From assembly GCF_001010355.1 (NCBI RefSeq), contig NZ_JPLA01000024.1:1-64000 (forward strand): DNA of 64,000 nt, in the 5' to 3' direction. Positions 30,741-37,735 of the stretch are shown here, in pieces. Position 1 is the stretch's first letter. Every line of letters begins with the position of its first letter. The position numbers were made by a program, and so were the translations under genes. This DNA comes from Dyella japonica DSM 16301 (GTDB lineage Bacteria; Pseudomonadota; Gammaproteobacteria; Xanthomonadales; Rhodanobacteraceae). The notes under the pieces were generated by a model. That model ran no database searches. It saw nothing but the letters and a program-made list of their open reading frames with translations, and was not told the DNA's origin.

Positions 30741-31268
30741 ATGGGCATCGAGATCGAACGCAAATTCCTCCTCAGCGACGACAGCTGGCGTGACGCCGTC
30801 ACCGAAAGCGAGCGCATCGCCCAGGGCTACCTGGTCAGCGCGCAGGCGCTGCACGACGGTACCGCGCGCGCCTCGGTACGCGTGCGCCGCACCGGCGAGC
30901 GCGGCTGGCTCAATATCAAATCGGCCCAGCTCGGCATCGAGCGCGCCGAGTTTGAATACCCGGTCCCCATCGCCGATGCCGAGCAGATGCTGGCCGAACT
31001 GTGTGACGGCGTGCTGGAGAAGATCCGGCATCACGTGGTCGTCGACGGCGTGCTGTTCGAGGTGGATGAATTTTTTGGCGAGAACGCGGGTCTGGTCGTG
31101 GCCGAAGTGGAATTGCCCAGCACCGACGCCTCCTTTCCGCGGCCCTCGTGGCTGGGGCGCGAAGTGAGTCATCTTCCGCGCTATTACAACGTCAACCTGA
31201 TCGCGCATCCGTATGCGCGCTGGACCCAGGATGAGCGGCAGGCGGCGGGAGAACCCACCTCATGCTGA
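30741..31268 (+). CDS. CYTH domain triphosphate tunnel enzyme
   Basis: A 175-residue soluble CYTH protein. The N-terminal EIERKFLL (ExExK) motif and the alternating charged beta strands (SVRVRRTGERGWLNIK, LFEVDEFFGENAGLVVAEVELP) form the tunnel that holds a triphosphate with metal. Small bacterial CYTH proteins of this size are usually inorganic triphosphatases; adenylate cyclases of the class IV branch look similar, so substrate assignment is open. ATG 30741 is at the conserved first strand. The gene overlaps nagZ by 7 nt and leads the nagZ-hpt-FMN reductase-MTIP operon. Confidence 0.9.
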   Translation: MGIEIERKFLLSDDSWRDAVTESERIAQGYLVSAQALHDGTARASVRVRRTGERGWLNIKSAQLGIERAEFEYPVPIADAEQMLAELCDGVLEKIRHHVVVDGVLFEVDEFFGENAGLVVAEVELPSTDASFPRPSWLGREVSHLPRYYNVNLIAHPYARWTQDERQAAGEPTSC

Positions 31269-32284
31269 TGATCGGCCTGGCTGGCACGACACTCGCCGCG
31301 TCGGAGCATGCATGGCTCAAGGCCGCCGGCGTGTCCGGCGTGGTGCTGTTCTCGCGCAATTTCAGTTCGCGCGATCAGTTGATGACGCTGATCGACGATA
31401 TCCGCGAGGTCGGCGGCGACGACATGCTGATCGCCGTGGATCAGGAAGGCGGCCCCGTCCAGCGTTTTCGTGAGGGTTTCACGCGCCTGCCGCCGTTGTC
31501 GGCGATCGGCGCCGTGTACGACCGCGATCCGGAAGACGCCATCCGCCTGGCCGAAGAGCACGCCTGGGTGATGTCCAGCGAGCTGCGCGCCAGTGGCGTG
31601 GATTTCAGCTTTGCCCCGGTGGTGGATCTCGCGCGCGGCAATGCGGCGATCGGCCTGCGCGCGTTTCACGCCGATCCGGCAGTGGCTGCCGAACTGGGCC
31701 AGGCCTATGTGCGCGGCATGCACCTGGGCGGCATGGCCGCTGTGCTCAAGCATTTTCCGGGTCACGGCTCGGTGGCGGCGGACACGCACAAGGCCACTGC
31801 GGTGGACACGCGCCCGTTGGACGTGATCCGTCGCGAGGATCTGCTGCCCTTCGTCGAAGGCATGGCCGCGCACGCGGAAGCCGTGATGGTGGCGCACGTG
31901 GTCTATCCCGAGGTCGATGCGCAGCCGGCGGGCTTCTCCTCGCGCTGGATCAAGGACATCTTGCGCAGCGAGCTGGGCTTTGCGGGCGCGGTGATCAGCG
32001 ACGACATCAGCATGGCTGCTGCCGGCGCGGCCGGCGGCGTGACGGGGCGCGTGCATGCCCACCTGGATGCCGGTTGCGACCTGGTGCTCGCCTGCTTCCC
32101 CGACGTGGTGGATGAAGCCATCGCCGCCGTGCGGGATCGCGCGGCGACGTCGCCCGAACGCATGGCCGCCCTGCGCGGCGACGTGGCCTCCACCTGGGAC
32201 AGCCTCAACGACAACCCACAGCGCGAACGATTCATCGCGCGCATCGCGGCGTTGCACGCCGTGGAAGGACAAGCTTCGGCATGA
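31262..32284 (+). CDS. nagZ: beta-N-acetylhexosaminidase NagZ
   Basis: A 340-residue cytoplasmic glycoside hydrolase family 3 enzyme that removes GlcNAc from GlcNAc-anhydroMurNAc peptides in peptidoglycan recycling. The TIM barrel shows AVDQEGGPVQRF, FAPVVDLA, the KHFPGHGSVAADTHK loop that supplies the His/Asp catalytic pair, and the nucleophile Asp in VISDDISMAAA. There is no signal peptide. Products of this step can induce AmpC-type beta-lactamases in some bacteria. It overlaps the CYTH gene upstream by 7 nt and hpt downstream by 4 nt, so all are translationally coupled. Confidence 0.97.
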   Translation: MLMIGLAGTTLAASEHAWLKAAGVSGVVLFSRNFSSRDQLMTLIDDIREVGGDDMLIAVDQEGGPVQRFREGFTRLPPLSAIGAVYDRDPEDAIRLAEEHAWVMSSELRASGVDFSFAPVVDLARGNAAIGLRAFHADPAVAAELGQAYVRGMHLGGMAAVLKHFPGHGSVAADTHKATAVDTRPLDVIRREDLLPFVEGMAAHAEAVMVAHVVYPEVDAQPAGFSSRWIKDILRSELGFAGAVISDDISMAAAGAAGGVTGRVHAHLDAGCDLVLACFPDVVDEAIAAVRDRAATSPERMAALRGDVASTWDSLNDNPQRERFIARIAALHAVEGQASA

Positions 32285-32829
32285 GTACATCCAACCCTTC
32301 ACTGGCCGCGGCGCTGGCAAGCGCTGAGCTGTTGTTCGATCGCGCGGCGCTGGAGTCGGTAATCGTCGACATGGGCCGCGATATCGACGCCGCCCTCGAT
32401 GGCGAGCGTGCCGTCTTTCTCACGGTGATGAATGGCGCGCTGATCTTTGCCGGTCATCTCGCGCTGGCCATCCGCACCGATGTCGAGTTCGACTATGTGC
32501 ACGCCACGCGCTATCGCGGCGCCACCTCGGGCAGCGAGCTGCACTGGCTGCGCGAGCCGATGGTCGATCTCACCGGCCGCACCGTCTTGCTGGTGGACGA
32601 TATCCTCGATGAAGGCCACACCCTGAAGGCCGTGCGCGATGATTGCCTGCGCCGCGGCGCACGCCGCGTATTGGTAGTGAGTCTGTGCACCAAGCAGCAC
32701 GACCGCCTGGTCGATGGCATCCAGGCCGACTTCAACGGTGTCCAGTTGCCCGATCGCTACGTGTTCGGCTTCGGCATGGACTATCACGAGCAGGGCCGCA
32801 ACTTGCCGGGCATCTACGCGGTCAAGTAA
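32281..32829 (+). CDS. hpt: hypoxanthine-guanine phosphoribosyltransferase
   Basis: A 182-residue purine salvage enzyme converting hypoxanthine or guanine plus PRPP to IMP or GMP. The PRPP-binding motif is VLLVDDILDEGHTL, and the PPi loop and hood residues lie in VFLTVMNGALIFAGHL and LHWLREPMVDL. The substrate end is FGFGMDYHEQGRNLPGIYAV. The ATGA overlap with nagZ shows coupling. The methylthioinosine phosphorylase two genes downstream releases hypoxanthine, which this enzyme would recapture. Confidence 0.95.
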   Translation: MSTSNPSLAAALASAELLFDRAALESVIVDMGRDIDAALDGERAVFLTVMNGALIFAGHLALAIRTDVEFDYVHATRYRGATSGSELHWLREPMVDLTGRTVLLVDDILDEGHTLKAVRDDCLRRGARRVLVVSLCTKQHDRLVDGIQADFNGVQLPDRYVFGFGMDYHEQGRNLPGIYAVK

Positions 32830-32855
32830 GGCGACGAACGACCACGGAGTCATGC

Positions 32856-33437
32856 ATGAACGTTTTGGGGATTTCCGGCAGCCTGCGCGAGGCGTCGTTC
32901 AATACGGCGCTGCTGCACGCGGCGAAGGAGCTTGCGCCGGCCGGCATGAACATCGTGATGCATCGCCTGCATGATCTGCCGATGTTCAATCAGGACGTGG
33001 AAGAGCAGGGCGATCCGGAGGCGGTGGTCGCGTTCAAGGACGCCATCGAGCGCGCCGACGGCCTGCTGATCGCCTGCCCGGAGTACAACGGCGGCATCAC
33101 TGGCGTGCTGAAGAATGCCGTCGACTGGGCCTCGCGCGCCGGCAAGGCGCGCAAGCTCGCCGTGCTGACCGGCAAGACCGTCTGCATCATCGGCGCGAGC
33201 CCCGGCGTCACCGGCACGGTGCGTGCGCAGGATCAGCTGCGCCTCATCCTGCGCCGCGCAGGCGCTCGCACCGAGCCGCAGGGCGACGTGCTGGTGTTCC
33301 AAGCGCATACCAAGATCGTCGACGGCCAGTTGAGCGATGAGCGTACGCGGGAGGCGCTGACGCGCCATCTGGCGGGCTTTGCCGAGCGGCTGGCGGCGAC
33401 ATCGAACGAATTGAACGCCTATAGGAATGCATCGTGA
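32856..33437 (+). CDS. NADPH-dependent FMN reductase / quinone reductase
   Basis: A 193-residue flavodoxin-fold reductase. The phosphate-binding loop GISGSLREASFNT lies at the N-terminus and PEYNGGITGVLKNAVDWAS at about 70-88 contacts the flavin and dimer partner. This matches the ChrR/YieF/SsuE group, which reduces FMN, quinones or chromate. ATG 32856 is used rather than an out-of-frame ATG four bases earlier. It sits between hpt and mtnP and overlaps the latter by 4 nt. Its link to purine salvage is not evident. Confidence 0.93.
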   Translation: MNVLGISGSLREASFNTALLHAAKELAPAGMNIVMHRLHDLPMFNQDVEEQGDPEAVVAFKDAIERADGLLIACPEYNGGITGVLKNAVDWASRAGKARKLAVLTGKTVCIIGASPGVTGTVRAQDQLRLILRRAGARTEPQGDVLVFQAHTKIVDGQLSDERTREALTRHLAGFAERLAATSNELNAYRNAS

Positions 33438-34177
33438 GCATCGATCTGGCCGTCATCGGCGGCAGCGGTTTGTACAACTTCCCTGGCCTGGAGAACGCCT
33501 CGCGCCATCGCATCGATACGCCGTTCGGCGCGGCCTCGGGCGATGTGGTGACGGGCGATTTTGCCGGCCGCAAGCTGGCCTTCCTGGCCCGCCACGGTGA
33601 GAGCCACACGGTGCCGCCGCATCGGGTGAACTACCGCGCCAACCTGTGGGCGCTGCATTCGCTGGGTGCGCGCCGCGTGGTCGGTGTCAACGCCGTGGGC
33701 GGCATCCGCGCCGATATGGGGCCGCGCGTGATCGTGGTGCCCGATCAGATCATCGACTACACCCATGGCCGCTACACGAGTTTTTGCGATGTCGAGGGCG
33801 CCGAGGTGCGTCATATCGATTTCAGCGAGCCGTACACCGAGTCGCTGCGTCGCGAGCTGATCGACGCGGCGGCCAAGGCTGACATCGCTGTCATTGATGG
33901 TGGTTGCTACGGCGCCACCCAGGGTCCGCGCCTGGAGACCCGGGCGGAGATCGCCCGCATGAAGCGCGACGGCTGCGACCTGGTCGGCATGACCGGCATG
34001 CCCGAGGCCGTGCTGGCGCGCGAACTGGAGCTGCCCTATGCCTGTCTCGCCCTGGTGGCGAACTTCGCGGCCGGTTGTGGCGACGAGGACGAAATCAGCA
34101 TCGAAGAAATCTTCGCCCACCTGGCAGCGGCCACCGCCGAGGTGCCCCGCCTCTTGGGTGTTTTGCTCAAAAGCTGA
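33434..34177 (+). CDS. mtnP: S-methyl-5'-thioinosine phosphorylase
   Basis: A 247-residue purine nucleoside phosphorylase of the MTAP/MTIP branch. It has VIGGSGLYNFPGL, RHGESHTVPPHRVNYRANLWAL, VGVNAVGGI, and GATQGPRLETRAEI, with VGMTGMPEAVLARELELPYACLALVANFAAG in the base-binding region. The GC-DEDE variant in place of the Asn-Asp purine clamp and the neighbouring nagZ and hpt fit the methylthioinosine-specific type known from Pseudomonas aeruginosa (PA3004). It would split 5'-methylthioinosine into hypoxanthine and methylthioribose-1-phosphate. The start is GTG, overlapping the previous stop as GTGA. A true MTA phosphorylase is the alternative. Confidence 0.9.
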   Translation: MSIDLAVIGGSGLYNFPGLENASRHRIDTPFGAASGDVVTGDFAGRKLAFLARHGESHTVPPHRVNYRANLWALHSLGARRVVGVNAVGGIRADMGPRVIVVPDQIIDYTHGRYTSFCDVEGAEVRHIDFSEPYTESLRRELIDAAAKADIAVIDGGCYGATQGPRLETRAEIARMKRDGCDLVGMTGMPEAVLARELELPYACLALVANFAAGCGDEDEISIEEIFAHLAAATAEVPRLLGVLLKS

Positions 34178-34337
34178 GCAACCGGTACGGTTTTGATCGT
34201 GTCAAAGTCGTCACCATATTGCGCTTTGCCATAAAACATGTTGATACTTCCGTTGTGCCAGGGGCGGCGGACCAAGGGGTCAAGGTGGTTCAGCGCTTAC
34301 CGTGGTGCATCCAGTCCATGATTCAGAGGTTCACGCA

Positions 34338-34544
34338 ATGCGTTTCGGTACGGTCAAGTGGTTCAACGACGCCAAGGGTTTCGGCTTCATCGCGCCTGAG
34401 GACGGTGGGGAGGACGTGTTCGTCCACTTTTCGGCAATCAACTCCAAGGGCTTCCGTAGCCTGCAGGAAGGTCAGCGCGTGAAGTTCGAAGTCACCACGG
34501 GCCCGAAGGGCGCCCAGGCTTCGGGCGTCGAAATCGCCGGCTAA
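34338..34544 (+). CDS. cspA: cold-shock protein (CspA family)
   Basis: A 68-residue single cold-shock domain: RNP1-like [11 protein letters not shown] and RNP2-like DVFVHFSAI surround the nucleic-acid face, with the usual [14 protein letters not shown] start. It acts as an RNA chaperone or antiterminator. ATG 34338 has AGAGG nine nt upstream. The 160-nt leader (34178-34337) holds no gene; a long structured leader is typical of cold-inducible csp mRNAs, but no clear cold-shock box or promoter could be fixed by eye. A strong terminator follows. Confidence 0.95.
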   Translation: MRFGTVKWFNDAKGFGFIAPEDGGEDVFVHFSAINSKGFRSLQEGQRVKFEVTTGPKGAQASGVEIAG

Positions 34545-34584
34545 TGTCGGCGAACCGGCGCCCGCGCCGGTCATCGATGTGAGG

Positions 34585-34621
34585 AAGCCCCGCGTCGCAA
34601 GGCGCGGGGCTTTTTTTTTTT
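34585..34621 (+). terminator. strong terminator of the cold-shock gene
   Basis: The stem AAGCCCCGCG/CGCGGGGCTT (34585-34594 and 34603-34612) with loop TCGCAAGG is followed by an unbroken run of 11 T. Confidence 0.95.
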
Positions 34622-34639
34622 GTTTGGAGTGGAGGGGCG

Positions 34640-35665
34640 ATGACGGATCGTAGAGGGTTTCTGAAGGCCTCCGTGCTGGGGGCCTCCGCAGTGGCGCTGG
34701 CAGGTGGCGCGCATGCGCTGGCCGGCGCCAGTGGGACGGGCAAGAGCAGTACGGGTGCACGCGTGATCTCGACCTGGGACTTTGGCGTGGCCGCCAACCA
34801 GGCTGCCTGGGGTGTGCTGTCCAAGGGCGGCGGGTCGCTGGACGCCGTCGAGGCAGGCGTGATGATCCCGGAAGCGGATCTGAAGAATCACAGCGTGGGC
34901 CGCGCCGGCTATCCGGATCGCGACGGCCACGTTTCCCTGGATGCCAGCATCATGGACGCCGACGGCAGCTGCGGTGCGGTGGCGGCGCTGGAACATATCG
35001 CCCATCCGATCCAGGTGGCGCGCCGGGTCATGGAGCGCACGCCGCATGTCTTGCTGGTCGGCGATGGCGCGCTGCAGTTTGCGCTGGAGCAGGGCTTCAA
35101 GAAGGAAGAACTGCTGACGCCCGAGTCCGAGGCGGCGTGGAAGGAGTGGCTGAAGACAGCCCACTACCAACCCTCGGCCAACAGCGAAGTGCGCGACTAT
35201 GGCAAGACCGGCATGCCGGGCGGCAAGGGCAACCACGACACCATCGGCATGCTGGCCATCGATGCCAACGGCCGCCTGGCCGGCGCCTGCACCACCAGCG
35301 GCATGGCGTGGAAGATGCGCGGACGTGTCGGCGACAGCCCCATCATCGGTGCGGGTCTGTACGTGGATGGCGATGTCGGCGCGGCTACCTCGACCGGCGT
35401 CGGCGAGGAAGTGATCCGCAACGTGGGCAGCTTCCTGGTGGTGGAACTCATGCGGCATGGACGCTCGCCGCAGGACGCCTGCCAAGAAGCGGTGATGCGC
35501 ATCGTCAAGCGTCGCCCATCCGCGTCCAAGGACCTGCAGGTCGGTTTCCTGGCGATGAATCGCCATGGCGAAGTCGGCGCGTTTGCGATCCAGTCCGGCT
35601 TCTCGTACGCCGTGTGCGATGCGGCCAGGCAGAATGGTTTGATCCCGTCCAAGAGCCTGTACTGA
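34640..35665 (+). CDS. Tat-exported N4-(beta-N-acetylglucosaminyl)-L-asparaginase
   Basis: A 341-residue Ntn-hydrolase of the glycosylasparaginase/type III asparaginase family. It begins with a twin-arginine signal (DRRGFLKAS) with a hydrophobic core to about residue 29, so a folded enzyme is sent to the periplasm. Autocleavage before Thr201 in GNHDTIGMLAID would create the catalytic N-terminal threonine of the beta chain. GNHDT, CTTSGMAWKMRGRVGDSPIIGAG and the alpha-chain start STWDFGVAANQAAW are hallmarks of the GlcNAc-Asn branch. It would release aspartate and amino-GlcNAc from glycoasparagine. The stop overlaps the cutC start by one base. Confidence 0.92.
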   Translation: MTDRRGFLKASVLGASAVALAGGAHALAGASGTGKSSTGARVISTWDFGVAANQAAWGVLSKGGGSLDAVEAGVMIPEADLKNHSVGRAGYPDRDGHVSLDASIMDADGSCGAVAALEHIAHPIQVARRVMERTPHVLLVGDGALQFALEQGFKKEELLTPESEAAWKEWLKTAHYQPSANSEVRDYGKTGMPGGKGNHDTIGMLAIDANGRLAGACTTSGMAWKMRGRVGDSPIIGAGLYVDGDVGAATSTGVGEEVIRNVGSFLVVELMRHGRSPQDACQEAVMRIVKRRPSASKDLQVGFLAMNRHGEVGAFAIQSGFSYAVCDAARQNGLIPSKSLY

Positions 35666-36399
35666 TGGCCAGGCGTCTGCTCGAGGTGGCGGCAAATTCC
35701 CTGGCGTCCGCACTGGCCGCGCAGGCCGGCGGTGCGGATCGGGTGGAGCTGTGCAGCGGCCTTGAGCTGGGTGGACTGACGCCGTCGATGGCGCAGATTG
35801 CCCAGGTGCGCGAGCGCTTGAGCATCCCGGTGTACGTGCTCATTCGCCCGCGTGCCGGCGACTTTCTCTATGACGATGACGAGCTGGAGACCATGCAGCG
35901 CGACATCGAAGGCTGCCTTTCGCTGGGTTGCGACGGCGTGGTGTTCGGTGCGCTGGATGCCGAAGCGCGCGTGGATGTGGCTCGTTGCAAACCCCTGCTG
36001 TCGGCGGCTGGTGGCATGGGCGTGACCTTCCATCGGGCGTTCGACATGGCACAAGACTTGACGCAGGCGCTGGAAGACGTGGTGACGCTGGGCGCCGAAC
36101 GCCTGCTCACCTCCGGCGCCGCCGCATCCGCCATGGCCGGCGCGGGCACGATTGCAGCGCTGGTCAAGCAGGCATCCGGGCGCATCGTGGTGATGCCCGG
36201 GGCTGGCGTCACTGCCGCGAACGTGGCGGCCCTGGCGCAGGCGACCGGCTCCAGGGAATTCCATGCGTCCGCCAAGGCAAGCCTGCCATCGGGCATGCAG
36301 TGGACCAACGCCAGCCTGGCGGATATGGCCGGCGGCGAGATCCGTACCGACGCGGATGAGGTGCGAGCCATCGCGGCGGCCCTGCAATCGGCGCGTTAA
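35665..36399 (+). CDS. cutC: CutC family TIM-barrel protein
   Basis: A 244-residue CutC protein: LLEVAANSLASALAAQAGGADRVELCS, GLTPS, IPVYVLIRPRAGDFLY, DGVVFGALD, TFHRAFDM, LLTSG and IVVMPGAGV are the family blocks along the barrel. CutC was named for copper tolerance in E. coli, but that link is disputed and its reaction is not established. The TGATG overlap with the glycosylasparaginase gene suggests coupled translation and perhaps a shared pathway for glycoasparagine breakdown; this is inference. No copper genes are nearby. Confidence 0.95.
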   Translation: MARRLLEVAANSLASALAAQAGGADRVELCSGLELGGLTPSMAQIAQVRERLSIPVYVLIRPRAGDFLYDDDELETMQRDIEGCLSLGCDGVVFGALDAEARVDVARCKPLLSAAGGMGVTFHRAFDMAQDLTQALEDVVTLGAERLLTSGAAASAMAGAGTIAALVKQASGRIVVMPGAGVTAANVAALAQATGSREFHASAKASLPSGMQWTNASLADMAGGEIRTDADEVRAIAAALQSAR

Positions 36400-36421
36400 G
36401 CCCTAAGGCCGTCGTTGTCAC

Positions 36422-36437
36422 GGCGGCGCGCGCCGCC
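36422..36437. repeat. perfect 16-bp GC palindrome
   Basis: GGCGGCGCGCGCCGCC is identical on both strands and lies 23 nt after the cutC stop. It has no T-run, so it is not a normal terminator. It could be an operator or a chance GC palindrome. Confidence 0.4.
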
Positions 36438-36502
36438 TAAGCTCGGCCTGGAGATTCCCCACCCCAGAGAGCCAACGGCATGGGCGAGCGGAACGGCAGG
36501 CT

Positions 36503-36538
36503 AGGAGTGGTGGCCACGCCCGTGAGCGTGGCGCCATG
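36503..36538 (+). promoter_or_regulatory. Shine-Dalgarno, hairpin, start-codon arrangement of the MFS gene
   Basis: AGGAG at 36503-36507 lies 28 nt before the ATG, too far for normal initiation. Between them a 7-bp stem GCCACGC-CCGTGA-GCGTGGC (36513-36532) would, when folded, leave five plus three unpaired bases and bring the two to an effective spacing of 8 nt. No other in-frame start codon explains the Shine-Dalgarno sequence. Structure and effect are inferred from the sequence only. Confidence 0.5.
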
Positions 36539-37714
36539 AACGCGCCGCACGAGGCTGCCGCCACGGTAAGCCTGGGTCTGCGTCGTTGGCCGCGCCTGCT
36601 GTCGATGGGCGCGGTCATCATGGCGGCCACCATCTTTGGCCTCAGTTACAGCCTCTGCGCGCCGCTGATCGCCATGAGCCTTGCCGCCGAAGGGCACTCC
36701 GGCAGCTATATCGGCCTCAATGCGGCCATGCATGCGCTTGGCGTGCTGCTGATTGCGCCGGCGATGCCCTCGTTGGCGGCACGTTTTGGCGCGCGCAGCC
36801 TGGCGGTCGCCGCGCTGGTGGTCACCGCGCTGGTGCTGGCGGCCTTCACGCGCGTCACCAATGTTGCGTGGTGGTTTCCCATGCGTGTGCTGCTGGGCAT
36901 GGCCGCCGAAACCTTGTTCGTGATGTCCGAAACCTGGACCAACGTGCTGAGCACGGAACAGGCGCGCGGCCGCACCATGGCCGTCTATACGGCTGCCTTG
37001 TCGCTGGGCATGGTGTTGGGTCCGGCGCTGCTGTCCGTGCTCGGCGTCAATGCGGGCGCCTATCTGGCGGGCGCCGTCATCGGGCTGCTGGCGGTGGCCT
37101 TCATCCTGCCGCCGTGGGTCGCCGCGCCCGGGCGCAGCGTGCCCGAGCGTGCGCAGCCCATGCGTTATCTGCGGCTTGCGCCGATTGCGGTGGCCACCAC
37201 CGTGCTCAATGCGGGCGTCGAGACGGCGGGGCTCTCCTTTATTTCGCTGTACGCCACGCAACTGGGCTGGACCGAAGCACGCGCCATGCAGCTCATTTCC
37301 ATGCTGATGCTGGGCGCCATCGTGTTGCAGCTGCCGATCGGATGGCTGGCGGACAAGGTGGACAAGCGACGCCTGGTGCTGGCGCTGGCCGCGATCTCGG
37401 CGGTGGCCGCGCTGTTCTGGCCGTTTGCCTTGCGCGAGACCTGGCTGGCGTTTGCCGTGGTGTTCGTGTGGGGCGGCCTGTTCGTGGGCATCTACACGGT
37501 GATGCTGGCGATGGTCGGCAGCCGTTTCCAGGGCAACGACCTGGTGGGCGTGTATGCGGTGATGGGCCTGGCCTGGGGCTTGGGTGCACTGGTGGGCCCG
37601 ACACTGGCTGGCGTGGCGATGGGCATCAACGCCTTGTTTGGACTGCCGGGACTGATAGCGCTGGGATGCGCCGTGTTCGCGGTCTTTCTTGCGAGGTCGC
37701 GCAGCGAAACCTGA
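36536..37714 (+). CDS. MFS transporter (YcaD-like)
   Basis: A 392-residue major facilitator permease with 12 predicted membrane helices, beginning at about residue 23 and ending at about 388. The loop 2-3 motif is weak (SLAARFGARSLA), and the central loop holds APGRSVPERAQPMRY. ETWTNVLSTEQARGRTMAVYTAALSLGMVLGPAL resembles the YcaD/UmaA group of MFS proteins with unknown substrate. It is 136 nt downstream of cutC and 21 nt upstream of the HdeD-hydrolase fusion gene, with which it is probably cotranscribed. The start may be set by a leader hairpin. Confidence 0.92.
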   Translation: MNAPHEAAATVSLGLRRWPRLLSMGAVIMAATIFGLSYSLCAPLIAMSLAAEGHSGSYIGLNAAMHALGVLLIAPAMPSLAARFGARSLAVAALVVTALVLAAFTRVTNVAWWFPMRVLLGMAAETLFVMSETWTNVLSTEQARGRTMAVYTAALSLGMVLGPALLSVLGVNAGAYLAGAVIGLLAVAFILPPWVAAPGRSVPERAQPMRYLRLAPIAVATTVLNAGVETAGLSFISLYATQLGWTEARAMQLISMLMLGAIVLQLPIGWLADKVDKRRLVLALAAISAVAALFWPFALRETWLAFAVVFVWGGLFVGIYTVMLAMVGSRFQGNDLVGVYAVMGLAWGLGALVGPTLAGVAMGINALFGLPGLIALGCAVFAVFLARSRSET

Positions 37715-37735
37715 GGCGAGCGACGGAGTCATCAC

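Noticed and set aside
30741..31268. CYTH protein as class IV adenylate cyclase
   Set aside because: The ExExK motif is shared by triphosphatases and cyclases, and there is no cyclase-specific context. Kept as a triphosphate tunnel enzyme of unknown substrate.
34178..34337. Cold-shock box or promoter in the cspA leader
   Set aside because: TTGATC/CATATT and TTGCGC/TGATAC pairs were tried; spacing or -10 quality was poor, so no promoter was assigned.
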